Origin: Methylophaga sp. | Lineage (GTDB): Bacteria > Pseudomonadota > Gammaproteobacteria > Nitrosococcales > Methylophagaceae | Direction of reading: 5' to 3' | NCBI RefSeq assembly: GCF_009711715.1 | Contig: NZ_VENF01000009.1 | Span: 1 to 64,000, forward strand | DNA: 64,000 nucleotides | Part shown: positions 34,925 through 45,065 of the stretch, in pieces | How positions within the stretch are numbered: position 1 is the first letter of the stretch | Layout: every line of letters starts with the position of its first letter | Position numbers and translations under genes: made by a program | Notes under the pieces: generated by a model | Told to the model about the DNA's origin: nothing | Databases searched by the model: none | The model's input: the letters and a program-made list of their open reading frames with translations, nothing else

Positions 34925-36130
34925 TCAACCATTCAAACCCAGCAGTGAACTGACTTCCTGCGCTATCTGTAATTCTTCATCAGTGGCGATAACCAGCACC
35001 CTTATTAGGCTGCTTTTTTCCGAGATATCGGCCGCTGCGTCATCAATATTGAGGTTTTTCTGCTGATCCAGCGCGATACCGAGCTGGTCGATCCCTTCAC
35101 AGCAACGTTCACGGATAAGCGGGGCGTGTTCGCCGATGCCACCGGTAAAGACCAGGGCGTCCACCTGCCCCAGGGCAAGCAGATAGGCCCCGATGTATTT
35201 GCGGACATGGTAAACAAACATTTCCAGCGCCAGGGTGGCCTCGGGATCTGACTGTTCCACCCGGCTGACAATCTCGCGCATATCATGCGAACCACAGATA
35301 GCCTGCAAACCGGACTCAAAGTTCAGTTGACGAGCGATCTCATCGGCGGAAAAGCCATGTTTTTGCTGCAGGTAAAGCGGTACTGAGGCATCCAGATCGC
35401 CACTGCGGCTGCCCATCATCAATCCCTCCAGCGGGGTAAAGCCCATCGAAGTATCTATGCTTTGTCCCTTGCGGATAGCGCAGGCACTGTCGCCGTTACC
35501 GAGATGCAAGGTAATCAGGTTGAGTTCAGCCACTGGTTTAGCCAGCATTTCAGCCGCCTTGTTCGCCACATACTGATGCGAGCTGCCATGAAAGCCATAA
35601 CGACGAATGCCAAACTCTTTAAACCAGCGTTCCGGCACCGGATAGCGATAGGCATATTCAGGCATGCTGTGATGAAAGGCGCTGTCGAATACCGCCACCT
35701 GTGGAATATTGGAAAACTGTTTCATGCACAAGCGGATTCCCATCAGGTTGCCGGGCAGATGTTGCGGGGCCAGATGTTCAAGTGCCGCTATTTCCTCGAC
35801 AACTGCAGCTGTCAACTGAACAGGTTCAGTAAAACCTGCACCACCATGAACTACCCGGTGACCTATTGCCTCAATCACCAATTCTGGAAAGGTTTCCAGT
35901 AGCGCATCAATGTCGCGGCGCACCGCATCGAATGCTGCGGCATAATCAGGAAACGGATCTTTTTCCATGTTTGCTGTTTCATCTGAAGCGGCTTTGAGAG
36001 AGTGTTCACCTGATTTTTCGCCAATGCCAGTAATTGCGCCGCTCAGTACTGTGGCAGCTGTCGACAGATCGATGATTTTGAATTTGACCGACGAACTGCC
36101 GCAGTTCAGCACCAGAATATAATGGCTCAA
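34925..36130 (-). CDS. ackA: Acetate kinase
   Basis: Converts acetyl phosphate and ADP to acetate and ATP (reversible). The protein has 401 residues from TTG 36130, and begins SHYILVLNCGSSSVKFKI, the phosphate-1 motif of the ASKHA fold. FHHSMPEYAYRYPVP, GFHGSSHQYV and NLITLHLGNGDSACAI follow in normal order, with VFTGGIGEHAP near the end. The TTG start lies only 4 bases after the xfp stop and is preceded by GGGGGAATAAGCGC. The frame is open further upstream inside xfp, but the family start is here. Coupled translation with phosphoketolase points to a phosphoketolase-acetate kinase pathway that yields ATP. Confidence 0.93.
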   Translation of the reverse strand: MSHYILVLNCGSSSVKFKIIDLSTAATVLSGAITGIGEKSGEHSLKAASDETANMEKDPFPDYAAAFDAVRRDIDALLETFPELVIEAIGHRVVHGGAGFTEPVQLTAAVVEEIAALEHLAPQHLPGNLMGIRLCMKQFSNIPQVAVFDSAFHHSMPEYAYRYPVPERWFKEFGIRRYGFHGSSHQYVANKAAEMLAKPVAELNLITLHLGNGDSACAIRKGQSIDTSMGFTPLEGLMMGSRSGDLDASVPLYLQQKHGFSADEIARQLNFESGLQAICGSHDMREIVSRVEQSDPEATLALEMFVYHVRKYIGAYLLALGQVDALVFTGGIGEHAPLIRERCCEGIDQLGIALDQQKNLNIDDAAADISEKSSLIRVLVIATDEELQIAQEVSSLLGLNG

Positions 36131-36134
36131 GCGC

Positions 36135-38513
36135 TTATTCCCCCGGCCAGATCCAGTCCGCGTATTCAGGTTTGTCGACTCCGTATTCATAGGCATACAG
36201 GCGACAGTCAATCTGCGCGTCCTTGAGCTGTTGCTTGGCATGGGCGCCAATGCTCTGCAGCCGGTCGACACGATCAATCACGTCCATTGCCAGGCTGAAA
36301 CGGTCGATTTCATTCTGGATCGCCAGCTCCAGCGGTGTGTTGATATTGCCTTTTTCCTTGTAACCGCGGACATGAATATTTTTATGGTTGCTACGGCGAT
36401 AAGCCAGCCTATGTACCAGCCAGGGATAACCATGGAAGTTGAAAATGACCGGCTTGTCGCGGGTAAACAGGCTGTCAAAGTCTTTATCAGTGAGACCATG
36501 CGGATGCTCGGTATCGGGCAGTAATTTGAACAAATCCACCACATTGATAAAGCGAACTTTCAAATCCGGGAAGTGTTCATGCAACAAAGCGACCGCAGCC
36601 AGCGCCTCCTGGGTTGGAATATCGCCACAGCCAACCATGACCACGTCGGGTTCCTGGCCCTGATCAGAGCTGGCCCAGTCCCAGATACCAAGCCCCTTGG
36701 TGCAGTGTTTGACCGCTTCATCCATGCTCAGAAACTGCAGATGTTTTTGTTTATCGGCGACGATGACATTGACGTAGTTATCAGCGCGCAGACAGTGATC
36801 CGCCACTGACAACAGGCAGTTGGCATCAGGTGGCAGGTAGATGCGGCAGACACTCGGACTTTTGTTTACGACCAGGTCCAGAAAGCCCGGATCCTGATGA
36901 GTAAAGCCATTGTGATCCTGACGCCAGACCGTGCTGGTGATCAGCAGGTTGAGTGATGACAGCGGCGCCCGCCAGTCAATCTGATTGCAGATATCCAGCC
37001 ACTTGGCGTGCTGGTTGAACATCGAATCAATGACATGCACAAAGGCTTCATAGCTGGATAAAAAGCCATGGCGACCGGTCAGCAGATAGCCTTCCAGCCA
37101 GCCTTCCAGCGTATGCTCCGACAACATCTCCAGCACCCGACCATCGCGAGATAACTGGCCGCCGTCTTCATCTTCAGGCAGCAGATCGGCCATCCACAGT
37201 TTTTTGCTTGCGTCGTAGACATCATCAAGTTTATTCGAGGTGTTCTCATCGGGGCCGAACACGCGGAAGTTGTGCATGTTCTTTGTCATGATATCCCGCA
37301 GAAAGCGACCCAGGGGGCGGGTATTTTCGACCGATTCTGTGGCGGGCGAATTGATCTCGAGGGCATAATCATAAAAGTCGGGCATTTTCAGATCCTTGCG
37401 CACCAGGCCGCCATTGGCATGGGGATTGGCGCTCATGCGTCTGTGACCTTTGGGGGCCAGTGCCTTCAGTTCAGGAATCAAACGCCCTTCGTCATCAAAC
37501 AGCTCATGCGGACGATAGCTGAGCAGCCAGTCCTCCAGCTGTTTCAGATGCTGGGCATTGTCTTTTACCCCGGCCAGCGGGACCTGATGTGCACGCCAGA
37601 AGCCCTCGACTTTATGACCATCGACATAGTCCGGTCCGGTCCAGCCCTTGGGACTGCGTAACACAATCATCGGCCAGCGCGGACGCTCGACTTTATCCCC
37701 GGAACGGGCCTGCTCCTGAATGGCTTTGATGTCATTGAGGCATTGCTCCATTGCCGAGGCCATCTTGGCATGCATCTCCATTGGCTCACTGCCTTCAACA
37801 AAATAGGGCGTCCAGCCATAACCTTTGAACAGATCCTCCAGTTCCTGATGCGAGATTCGCGACAGTATGGTCGGGTTATTAATCTTGTAACCGTTGAGAT
37901 GCAGTACCGGCAGGACTGCGCCATCACGGGCCGGGTTCAGAAATTTATTGGAATGCCATGAAGTCGCCAATGGCCCGGTTTCCGCCTCGCCGTCACCGAC
38001 CATTACCGTGACAAGCAGATCCGGATTATCGAAAGCGGCGCCGAAGGCATGGGACAGGCTGTATCCCAGCTCACCGCCTTCGTGAATCGAGCCCGGCGTT
38101 TCCGGCGTACAGTGACTGCCTATTCCGCCCGGAAAAGAGAAGGATTTGAAGAACCGGCGCATACCGTCAACATCTTCACCTTTATTGGGATAGATTTCGG
38201 AGTAAGTGCCTTCCAGATAGACCGGTGCCAGTACGCCGGGCGCGCCATGACCGGGACCGGCCAGGAAGATGGCATTGAGATCAAACTTGTTGATCAGCCG
38301 GTTCATGTGAATGTAGGTGAAACTCAAACCCGGACTGGCACCCCAGTGACCGAGCAAGCGGTTTTTGATGTGAGTCGGTTTCAGTTTGGCCCGGAGCAGC
38401 GGATTATCCTGCAGATAAATCATTCCCGCAGCCAGGTAATTACAGGCACGCCAGTAGGCATGCATCTGTTCCAGCGTGGTTTTATCGAGTTGTATATCTT
38501 GAAAAGCACCCAT
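36135..38513 (-). CDS. xfp: Xylulose-5-P/fructose-6-P phosphoketolase
   Basis: A thiamine-diphosphate enzyme that splits xylulose 5-phosphate (and often fructose 6-phosphate) with phosphate to acetyl phosphate plus glyceraldehyde 3-phosphate (or erythrose 4-phosphate). The 792 residues cover the complete family: [19 protein letters not shown] near residue 65, [10 protein letters not shown], the ThDP motif VGDGEAETG near 180, and the C-terminal [16 protein letters not shown] and PPDANCLLS motifs. ATG 38513 is chosen because GAGGACTGAATCA precedes it and MGAFQ is the common family start; TTG 38528 overlaps that site. It is the first gene of the xfp-ackA operon. Palindromes at 38571-38616 may be operators. 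Confidence 0.95.
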   Translation of the reverse strand: MGAFQDIQLDKTTLEQMHAYWRACNYLAAGMIYLQDNPLLRAKLKPTHIKNRLLGHWGASPGLSFTYIHMNRLINKFDLNAIFLAGPGHGAPGVLAPVYLEGTYSEIYPNKGEDVDGMRRFFKSFSFPGGIGSHCTPETPGSIHEGGELGYSLSHAFGAAFDNPDLLVTVMVGDGEAETGPLATSWHSNKFLNPARDGAVLPVLHLNGYKINNPTILSRISHQELEDLFKGYGWTPYFVEGSEPMEMHAKMASAMEQCLNDIKAIQEQARSGDKVERPRWPMIVLRSPKGWTGPDYVDGHKVEGFWRAHQVPLAGVKDNAQHLKQLEDWLLSYRPHELFDDEGRLIPELKALAPKGHRRMSANPHANGGLVRKDLKMPDFYDYALEINSPATESVENTRPLGRFLRDIMTKNMHNFRVFGPDENTSNKLDDVYDASKKLWMADLLPEDEDGGQLSRDGRVLEMLSEHTLEGWLEGYLLTGRHGFLSSYEAFVHVIDSMFNQHAKWLDICNQIDWRAPLSSLNLLITSTVWRQDHNGFTHQDPGFLDLVVNKSPSVCRIYLPPDANCLLSVADHCLRADNYVNVIVADKQKHLQFLSMDEAVKHCTKGLGIWDWASSDQGQEPDVVMVGCGDIPTQEALAAVALLHEHFPDLKVRFINVVDLFKLLPDTEHPHGLTDKDFDSLFTRDKPVIFNFHGYPWLVHRLAYRRSNHKNIHVRGYKEKGNINTPLELAIQNEIDRFSLAMDVIDRVDRLQSIGAHAKQQLKDAQIDCRLYAYEYGVDKPEYADWIWPGE

Positions 38514-38570
38514 TGATTCAGTCCTCAAGCAATGATGTGAAAACTGTAACGGCTTAAGATGTAAGAGTGA

Positions 38571-38616
38571 TTAAATCAGCAGATTTAAATGACATACACC
38601 AGACTTGATCATCTGG
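38571..38616. promoter_or_regulatory. Two palindromes upstream of xfp
   Basis: TTAAATC-AGCA-GATTTAA (38571-38588) is a perfect 7-bp inverted repeat about 60 bases before the xfp start. A second, CCAGA-n8-TCTGG (38599-38616 region), follows. They are plausible operator sites of an unknown regulator. Confidence 0.4.
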
Positions 38617-38674
38617 CGGTGCTTTTCAAGAGCAGAGGCTGATTAATCTGTTGCCAGAGCCGCTGATAACAAGA

Positions 38675-40135
38675 TCAGGAGGCCTTGGCTATTCTCTCAT
38701 CCGTCACCTCTCTCCGCGGCAACCAGCTTATCGTGCAGTTCCGGCCTTTATTTTTTGCCTGGTAGAGGGCATTGTCGGCAAAACGGATCAGTTCCTCGCC
38801 TTCCATGCCCTGCATCCAGCCGCAAACCCCCAGACTGATGGTAAGTAACTGGTTGGGCCACTGGGCCTGTTCCACCGTTGAGCGTATTCGTTCAGCCACC
38901 TCGAAAGCCGTTTTGCGATCCGTATCGGGCAATAAGATGGCGAATTCCTCACCGCCGAAGCGGGTGACAATATCGTAGGCACGGCATTCACGGGACAAAA
39001 TATCCGCCAGCATTTTCAGCGCCCGGTCGCCTTCAGGGTGACCAAAGCGGTCGTTGTAGGTTTTGAAAAAATCGACATCCAGAATAATTACTGAGAGCTT
39101 GCCGTCCTCTGAGCGTCTGCTGCGTTGCAGTTCCCTATCCAGCGCCGTATTAAGTACGCGGCGGTTACCCAGCGCGGTGAGCGGGTCGGTCACGCTTTGC
39201 TCAAGCAGGCTGGCATTGGCGGCTTCCAGTTTGATCTGGGTGTCTCTGAGTAGCTGGTTTTGCCGTTCAGCTCTCTCCAACAGCTCGGTGATTTGCTCCT
39301 GAGCCAGACGAAGATCGGAAATATCCAGGATTTGGGAAATAAAGTTGTCTACCGAGCCATCTGCTCTTCTGACCACGGCGACGGAGAGCACGGCATAAAC
39401 GATATGGCCGTCACGGTGCAGATAGCGTTTTTCAATCTGGTAGTTATTGCGCTTACCGGCAATCACCTCTTCAAACAGTGACAGATCCTTTTCCAGATCG
39501 TCTCTGAGCGTAATGTCCTGAAATGTCAGCTTCAGCAGTTCATTTTCCGGGTAGCCCAGGATTTGACAGAGTTCACGATTGACCTGCAGCCAGTGTCCAT
39601 CAGTGCCGACAATGGCCATGCCGATACCGGCATATTGAAAGCTGTTGCTGAAGGCCTGTTCACTCTTGCGTAGCTTTTCCTCGCGGTTTTTCTGCTCACT
39701 GATATCCAGATGAGTGCCGTACATCATCAACGGTTCGCCAGCGTCATTGCGGCTGAACACATTGCCCCGGTCCAGTACCCAGATCCAATGGCCGTCACTG
39801 TGGCGCATGCGGCATTCGACATCATAAAACTCGGCCTCGCCGGAAAAGCAGGCTTGCAGTGCTTGATTGGATTTTTCCAGATCATCCGGATGAGCCAGTT
39901 CAAGCCAGGTGTCGATAGTGGTGGGCGCTAACTCCTCAAGACTGTAACCGAGGATTTGTGCCCAGCGGTCATTGAACTTGGTCTCGCCGGTCTGAACATT
40001 CCATTCCCAGGTGCCTACATTGGTACCTTCCAGAAAGGCCTGATATTTTTGTTTGGTTTCAAGCAGTTCAGCCAGTGCTTCATCGCTGAATTCTTTCAGG
40101 GAATCTGCGGGGAGATATTGTTCCGAATTGTTCAT
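38675..40135 (-). CDS. PAS-PAS-GGDEF diguanylate cyclase
   Basis: A 486-residue soluble c-di-GMP synthase. The first PAS_3-type domain (about 30-150) contains GTWEWNVQTGETKFNDRW. A second PAS follows (about 160-285: YAGIGMAIVGTDGHWLQVN), then a coiled-coil linker (about 285-320: TELLERAERQNQLLRDTQIK) and the GGDEF domain (about 325-480). The active site GGEEF is intact (TRFGGEEFAIL) and RAYD five residues before it is an inhibitory site. The PAS domains may bind haem, flavin or small ligands; no ligand residue can be named. It converges on xfp's upstream region. Start ATG 40135 has a weak site. Confidence 0.9.
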   Translation of the reverse strand: MNNSEQYLPADSLKEFSDEALAELLETKQKYQAFLEGTNVGTWEWNVQTGETKFNDRWAQILGYSLEELAPTTIDTWLELAHPDDLEKSNQALQACFSGEAEFYDVECRMRHSDGHWIWVLDRGNVFSRNDAGEPLMMYGTHLDISEQKNREEKLRKSEQAFSNSFQYAGIGMAIVGTDGHWLQVNRELCQILGYPENELLKLTFQDITLRDDLEKDLSLFEEVIAGKRNNYQIEKRYLHRDGHIVYAVLSVAVVRRADGSVDNFISQILDISDLRLAQEQITELLERAERQNQLLRDTQIKLEAANASLLEQSVTDPLTALGNRRVLNTALDRELQRSRRSEDGKLSVIILDVDFFKTYNDRFGHPEGDRALKMLADILSRECRAYDIVTRFGGEEFAILLPDTDRKTAFEVAERIRSTVEQAQWPNQLLTISLGVCGWMQGMEGEELIRFADNALYQAKNKGRNCTISWLPRREVTDERIAKAS

Positions 40136-40233
40136 CTGCAGTTATTGAGGGGCGGTCGTTTTATTTAATTATCCTAAGTTTAACAATTGCCGGTGAAACT
40201 GAGAATTTTCCTGATGTAAAAAATTGAGCTGGA

Positions 40234-40851
40234 TCAGCGTTCCGCTGAAGGTCGGCGGAAACCGAGAAAAAGATAGTAGCCTGAAATTCCCAGCAGTGCG
40301 CCGGCAAAATTAAATACTATATCCAGAGCCAGATTAAAGTAGCCACCGACGCCGTCATCCGGCACTGTCAGCACAGCGATAAATTCGATAATTTCATTAA
40401 GGGCGCCGACACCCAGCGCTGAGACCAGCGAGATAAAGCCTACCAGTATCTGGCTGTGCTGATTGCCAAAATAATTCCGTAGCAGGTGCAGAAACAATAA
40501 AGCGACCACGGCATACAGGTAGCCATGAACAAACTGATCGAACTTGAGAATATAAAGCTCGCCGCCGCCGTCGAAAAAAGGATACATCCGCCAGGCATAG
40601 AGCACGCCATCTTCTGTCTGTATGCTGCCGCCCATCATATGCATCAGTCCCCACAAAGACAGGCCGGCCAGGATAAAGGTCGGGATTCGGGTTTTATCAA
40701 GCGTGCTGTAGAGCAGGGTGAAAATAAACACAATCACTCCCACATAGCCGATAAACTCGGCATTCAGCTCATGAATATAAAAGACAGCAAAAGCGACTGT
40801 GTACAGCACAGTGAAGATCAGGATGCCAAGTTGAGTTCTGGAAAATCTCAT
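40234..40851 (-). CDS. DUF2238/YjdF-like membrane protein
   Basis: An integral membrane protein of 205 residues from ATG 40851, with about six hydrophobic helices. The central motif FDQFVHGYLYAVVALLFLHL and the later GVGALNEIIEFIAVL resemble the YjdF/DUF2238 family of uncharacterised membrane proteins. The conserved acidic and histidine residues (Asp, His, Glu) lie within membrane segments, which suggests transport or catalysis in the membrane. The frame continues upstream to 40956, but ATG 40851 follows GGAGGAATTCTG and starts with a natural N-terminus. It diverges from the small gene at 41030. Confidence 0.7.
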   Translation of the reverse strand: MRFSRTQLGILIFTVLYTVAFAVFYIHELNAEFIGYVGVIVFIFTLLYSTLDKTRIPTFILAGLSLWGLMHMMGGSIQTEDGVLYAWRMYPFFDGGGELYILKFDQFVHGYLYAVVALLFLHLLRNYFGNQHSQILVGFISLVSALGVGALNEIIEFIAVLTVPDDGVGGYFNLALDIVFNFAGALLGISGYYLFLGFRRPSAER

Positions 40852-41029
40852 GACGATCAGAATTCCTCCAAATAGTGTCCAGCGAGGCTGGTTAAATCCA
40901 TAACTTGAAATCCTTTTTTTCCGACGATAACAGAATTTGTGCGGGGTTAAGGACAATTTTTGCTAAGATACGAGGGCCTGGCAAATGGCTCTGTCTCATC
41001 TACATTGACATCATTGAAGGAACTTTTGA

Positions 41030-41206
41030 ATGGATAAAACCACCATCACGATTATCGCTGTTACCGCGCTGATCGTTATTGGCTTTGTGTTTAAGAAACT
41101 CATTGCACATGAAGAGAAGAAAAACGATCCCAATCTGCCTGAGCCAAGGGATTCAAATACCCTGCCGGGTAATCAGGGTGTCAAAAACAGAGGGGACAGC
41201 GACTAG
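41030..41206 (+). CDS. Small single-pass membrane protein, 58 residues
   Basis: A short gene with a strong ribosome site (GAAGGAACTTTTG) and ATG 41030. The product begins MDKTTITIIAVTALIVIGF, an N-terminal membrane helix, followed by a charged hydrophilic tail (KKLIAHEEKKNDPN to the end). No family is recognised. The terminator directly behind it (41237-41269) supports expression as an independent unit. Confidence 0.7.
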   Translation: MDKTTITIIAVTALIVIGFVFKKLIAHEEKKNDPNLPEPRDSNTLPGNQGVKNRGDSD

Positions 41207-41236
41207 TCGCTGCTATTTACCCAATGTCTGACCAAT

Positions 41237-41269
41237 AAGCCCAGGCATCAATGATGCCGGGGCTTTTTT
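41237..41269. terminator. Rho-independent terminator
   Basis: An interrupted stem (AAGCCCAGGCAT / ATGCCGGGGCTT) is followed by six T residues on the plus strand and preceded by A-rich sequence. It ends the small gene and could also serve the convergent permease gene. Confidence 0.85.
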
Positions 41270-41275
41270 GTGTAA

Positions 41276-43735
41276 TTAAAACTCACGCAATAAATGCATC
41301 GGCGGTACTTTTAATACTGTTCTGCTGGCGGATAGGCCAATGGCACAGATAATCACCACGCCAATAAAAGGACCCAGTCCCCAAAGCAAGGGATGCCAGC
41401 TGGCCTGAGCATTAAAAACAAAGACCTGTAAGCCATACAGACAAGCTTCTGCGCCGGCAGCAGCTATCAGACCTGATAACAGCCCAAGCGAACCAAACTC
41501 AATAAAAAGTGCTTGCTGCACCAGCGCTTTTCTGGCGCCCAAAACCCGTAGTAATGCGCCTTCCTCGAGGCGTTCTTCCAGAGTGGCACGTACACTGGCC
41601 AGCAACACCAGCCCGCCTGCAGCCAGAATACAAATCAGCACCAGTTGTATGGCCTGTGATAACTGGCTGATGATGGTTTGTATTTGTTTCAGCAACTCGC
41701 CCACATTGAGCATTGATACGGTCGGAAATTGCGCCATTTCATTATAGAAAGCCTGGGCTTTGGCGTCACTGACATAGACGCTGCTGACAAAATTGGCGGT
41801 ATAGTCCTGCAGTATCTCTTTTGGCAGGATCAGGTAAAAATTGGGCTGCATTGAGCCCCAGTCAACTTCGCGAACCGAGGTAATAGGCAAGGTCACCACA
41901 TTGCCGCCGATATTGAGTTCCAGCTTATCCCCCAGGCTAAGATCAGCTTCCAACGCAGCAGCCTGTTCCACAGATAGCCCCTCGGCATCAAAATCACCGG
42001 CCACCAGCTTATTGCCTTTGCCGATACTGTCTGACCAGGTGAGGTTGAGTTCACGCTCATAAAGCTCGGGTTCACCCCGGCCTTCGGGATAAAGCGACTG
42101 GATCGTCGTGCCATTGACCGAAATAACCCGGCCACGGACCATCGGGTACCAATCGGAGCGGGGGACGCCCAGTTCGTCAATGATCTGATTGATGGGATCA
42201 ATCTGCTCAGTCTGTACATTGAACAGATAGTGATTGGGCGCATCGGCCGGTAGCTGTTGCTGCCAGTCTGACACCAGACTGGTTTTGACGCCCACCAGAA
42301 TCAGACCCAGCATAATAATCAGTGTAAACACCAGCAGTTGAAACAAGTTGGGTATCAGTCGCCGGTACAGCGAAGCCAGACCAATCTGCCAGCCGCTGGT
42401 AGCCCCCGAGGTTAATGACCTTCCCAGTCGGAACACGCCAAAGCCAAGCAAAGACACCAAAGCGCCAATTCCGGCAATGGCCAGAGTCATAATAGTGGGT
42501 AGTAAAAAGCCCTGTGTGTAGAGGCACATCAGCCCGAACATGCCGATAAAGCCGATGCTGTAAATGATAAGGGTGTTCTGTTCCAGCCTGATTGCGGGCT
42601 GTAACACCGTCATTGGCGAAATTTTTATCAGGCGCTGCATCAGCGGCAGGCAAAAGGCCAGCATAGAGACCAAACCGGTTGCAATGCCTAACCATAAACG
42701 AGCCGCTGAAGGCTCGGGTAAGCTTGTCGACATCAACCCGGACAACAGTGATGAAATCAATCCCTGAATCAGCCAGCCGAGCGCTAGCCCAATAACAGCG
42801 CCGATCACAAACAGTAGTGAAAATTGAATCAAAAAAGTTTTGATCAGCGTCGCCGGTGTCGCGCCCAGGGTTTTTAATACCGCGACCTGCATTAAATGCC
42901 GCTTCACAAACCGCGATGAAGCCAGAGCGATGGCGATGCCGGAGAGGATGACCGCTAAAGTCCCGGCCAGTAATAAAAACGACTGCGCTTTGCCGATGGT
43001 GTCGCCGATTCTTTCGCCTTTTTGTATCGGGGTTCGCCAGCGCTGACCTTCATTGAATTGGGGTTTAACCCAGTTTTCGTATTGCTCGAGTGCTTCCTGT
43101 TCACCGGCCAGCAGCAGGCTGTATCGCACCCGGCTACCTGGAATAATGACCCCGGTGGCACCCAGATCCGCCATATTCATCACTGCGCGGGGTGAGACTG
43201 CAAAGGCGGAACTGCTGGAACCGGGATCTCTGACCAGATAGCCGGCGACCGTCAAAGTGGTCTCACCGACTTCGACCTGTTCACCCAGTTGCACATTGAG
43301 CAGGCTGGCAAGCCGCGATGACAGCCATATCTTGCCTGGCTGCGGCGGTTGGCGGGTGGTTTTGCCAGCACCGAACAGGGTGTCGTCGACCAGAAACTGG
43401 CCTCTCAGTGGATACGTGTCGGTGACGGCATTCAAGAGGCTGAGCTGTAAAGCCTCCCCGGCGAAAATCATGGTTCTGAAAGAGGTGTTTTCGGCCTGTT
43501 GCAGCGAGAGTTCACGCGCTTTATCACGCCAGATTTGAGGAATCGCGTCATCGCTTCGAATCAGACGATCTGCGGCCATCAGGCTGGCGGACTCTTTTTC
43601 GAAAGACAGCTGTAAACGGTCGATAAACAGGCTGATGGCGGTGACCGTACTGACGGAAATAATCAGGGCGATAATCAGCGTGAGAATATCGCCGCTTCGC
43701 AGGTCTCTCAGCAGTAAGCGTATGGCAAACTGCAT
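41276..43735 (-). CDS. ybbP: FtsX-like ABC transporter permease (YbbP type)
   Basis: An 819-residue membrane component with two FtsX/MacB-core units and a total of about ten membrane segments: one near the N-terminus (ILTLIIALIISVSTVTAISL), three around residues 250-350, further ones around 390-500, and three at the C-terminus. It has large periplasmic domains between them. It is the permease of a type VII ABC transporter with the ATPase encoded 2 bases upstream. The gene order permease-ATPase divergent from tesA equals ybbP-ybbA/tesA of Escherichia coli. The substrate is not established; lipid or lipoprotein-related extraction is the usual suggestion. Confidence 0.9.
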   Translation of the reverse strand: MQFAIRLLLRDLRSGDILTLIIALIISVSTVTAISLFIDRLQLSFEKESASLMAADRLIRSDDAIPQIWRDKARELSLQQAENTSFRTMIFAGEALQLSLLNAVTDTYPLRGQFLVDDTLFGAGKTTRQPPQPGKIWLSSRLASLLNVQLGEQVEVGETTLTVAGYLVRDPGSSSSAFAVSPRAVMNMADLGATGVIIPGSRVRYSLLLAGEQEALEQYENWVKPQFNEGQRWRTPIQKGERIGDTIGKAQSFLLLAGTLAVILSGIAIALASSRFVKRHLMQVAVLKTLGATPATLIKTFLIQFSLLFVIGAVIGLALGWLIQGLISSLLSGLMSTSLPEPSAARLWLGIATGLVSMLAFCLPLMQRLIKISPMTVLQPAIRLEQNTLIIYSIGFIGMFGLMCLYTQGFLLPTIMTLAIAGIGALVSLLGFGVFRLGRSLTSGATSGWQIGLASLYRRLIPNLFQLLVFTLIIMLGLILVGVKTSLVSDWQQQLPADAPNHYLFNVQTEQIDPINQIIDELGVPRSDWYPMVRGRVISVNGTTIQSLYPEGRGEPELYERELNLTWSDSIGKGNKLVAGDFDAEGLSVEQAAALEADLSLGDKLELNIGGNVVTLPITSVREVDWGSMQPNFYLILPKEILQDYTANFVSSVYVSDAKAQAFYNEMAQFPTVSMLNVGELLKQIQTIISQLSQAIQLVLICILAAGGLVLLASVRATLEERLEEGALLRVLGARKALVQQALFIEFGSLGLLSGLIAAAGAEACLYGLQVFVFNAQASWHPLLWGLGPFIGVVIICAIGLSASRTVLKVPPMHLLREF

Positions 43736-43737
43736 AA

Positions 43738-44415
43738 TCAGTGTTCCAGCAACTGGCCGGCAGACATCACCAGCTGCCGATCACATTTTTTGGCCAGTTC
43801 ATTGTCATGCGTGACCATTACCAATGTCGTTCCCTGGGAGCGATTAAGCTCAAACAACTGATCAATAATGATGCTGCCGTTACCTTCATCCAGGTTCCCG
43901 GTCGGTTCGTCGGCAAACAGGATTCTGGGGCTGGAAGCAAAGGCCCGGGCAATCGCAACACGTTGCTGCTCACCGCCGGAAAGCTGGCTGGGATAATGGG
44001 TCAGACGCTCGGACAGACCGACTTTCGCCAGTAAAGCCTCTGCCTTCTGACGGGCATTTTTATCGCCTTTTAATTCGGCGGGTAACATCACGTTTTCAAT
44101 CGCCTGCAGGCTCGGTAACAGGTGAAAAGACTGGAAAATAAAGCCTACATATTGCCCGCGCAACAGCGCACGCGCTTCTTCATCCATGTCAGAAAAAGCG
44201 TGGTCATAAAGATAAATCTCGCCGGAAGTATTGATATCAAGACCGGCTAACAGACCGAGTAATGTTGATTTACCCGAACCGGAAGCACCCACAATCGCCA
44301 CCGACTCACCTTCCTTGATTTCCATATTGATTTTTTTCAATATCGTTAAGTCGCCGGTGTTGGCAGTGACAGTATGGGTTAAATTTTTTACTTTTATTGC
44401 TGTCTTAACTGCCAT
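43738..44415 (-). CDS. ybbA: ABC transporter ATPase (YbbA/LolD type)
   Basis: A 225-residue ATPase of the LolD/MacB group. Walker [17 protein letters not shown] is at about 40-55, Q-loop [15 protein letters not shown], signature [14 protein letters not shown] near 146, Walker [13 protein letters not shown] near 168, and the switch His in VMVTHD. It energises the neighbouring FtsX-like permease, with which it forms an operon (2-base gap). Start ATG 44415 diverges from tesA across a 26-base gap, so the promoters overlap. Confidence 0.93.
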   Translation of the reverse strand: MAVKTAIKVKNLTHTVTANTGDLTILKKINMEIKEGESVAIVGASGSGKSTLLGLLAGLDINTSGEIYLYDHAFSDMDEEARALLRGQYVGFIFQSFHLLPSLQAIENVMLPAELKGDKNARQKAEALLAKVGLSERLTHYPSQLSGGEQQRVAIARAFASSPRILFADEPTGNLDEGNGSIIIDQLFELNRSQGTTLVMVTHDNELAKKCDRQLVMSAGQLLEH

Positions 44416-44441
44416 GTGGTTTCACTTTGTAAAAGGGTTTT

Positions 44442-45065
44442 ATGTTGTTTAAAAGACAAATCTGGCTTTTTCTGGTTGTTGGGCTGTGCCTGAGCAAGCT
44501 GGCATCAGCCTCGACATTGCTCGTGATGGGTGACAGTCTCAGCGCTGCCCACAACATGCGACCAGAAGCCGGTTGGGTAAGTTTACTGGAGAATCAACTT
44601 TCTGAAACACACCCCGAGGTTAAGGTCATCAATGCCAGTGTCAGCGGTGAGACCACACAAGGCGGCCTGGCCCGTTTCGATAAGTTGCTTTCAGAGCATC
44701 AGCCCCGCTGGGTGATTCTGGAATTAGGCGCAAATGATGCGCTGCGGGGCTATCCGTTGCAGCAAACCACCCAGAACCTGAAAACCATGGTTGAGCAAGC
44801 GCATCAAATTAATGCCAAAGTGCTGCTGGTTGGCAATCAGATCCCCCTGAACTACGGCAAACGTTATACAGAGATGTTTTTCAATCTCTACAAGAACCTG
44901 GCAGCAGAATACCAACTGGCCTATGTGCCTTTTATGCTGAAAGGGGTGGCCCTTAATAAGAGCCTGATGCAGGACGACGGCCTTCATCCCAACAAAGACG
45001 GCCAACCGGTGGTGCTGCAGAATATTTATCCTCAACTGCAAACCTTGCTGGATAACTCGGAATAA
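44442..45065 (+). CDS. tesA: TesA-like periplasmic lipase/thioesterase
   Basis: A 207-residue SGNH hydrolase with a signal peptide (about 1-22, ending ASA). Block I MGDSLSAAHNM carries the nucleophile serine, block II Gly in VSGETTQGG, block III ELGANDALRG carries the oxyanion Asn, and DGLHPN near residue 178 gives catalytic Asp and His. TesA hydrolyses acyl thioesters, lysophospholipids and aryl esters in the periplasm. The divergent position next to ybbA-ybbP is conserved in gammaproteobacteria. ATG 44442 is at the signal peptide start behind AAAGGGTTTT. Confidence 0.93.
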   Translation: MLFKRQIWLFLVVGLCLSKLASASTLLVMGDSLSAAHNMRPEAGWVSLLENQLSETHPEVKVINASVSGETTQGGLARFDKLLSEHQPRWVILELGANDALRGYPLQQTTQNLKTMVEQAHQINAKVLLVGNQIPLNYGKRYTEMFFNLYKNLAAEYQLAYVPFMLKGVALNKSLMQDDGLHPNKDGQPVVLQNIYPQLQTLLDNSE

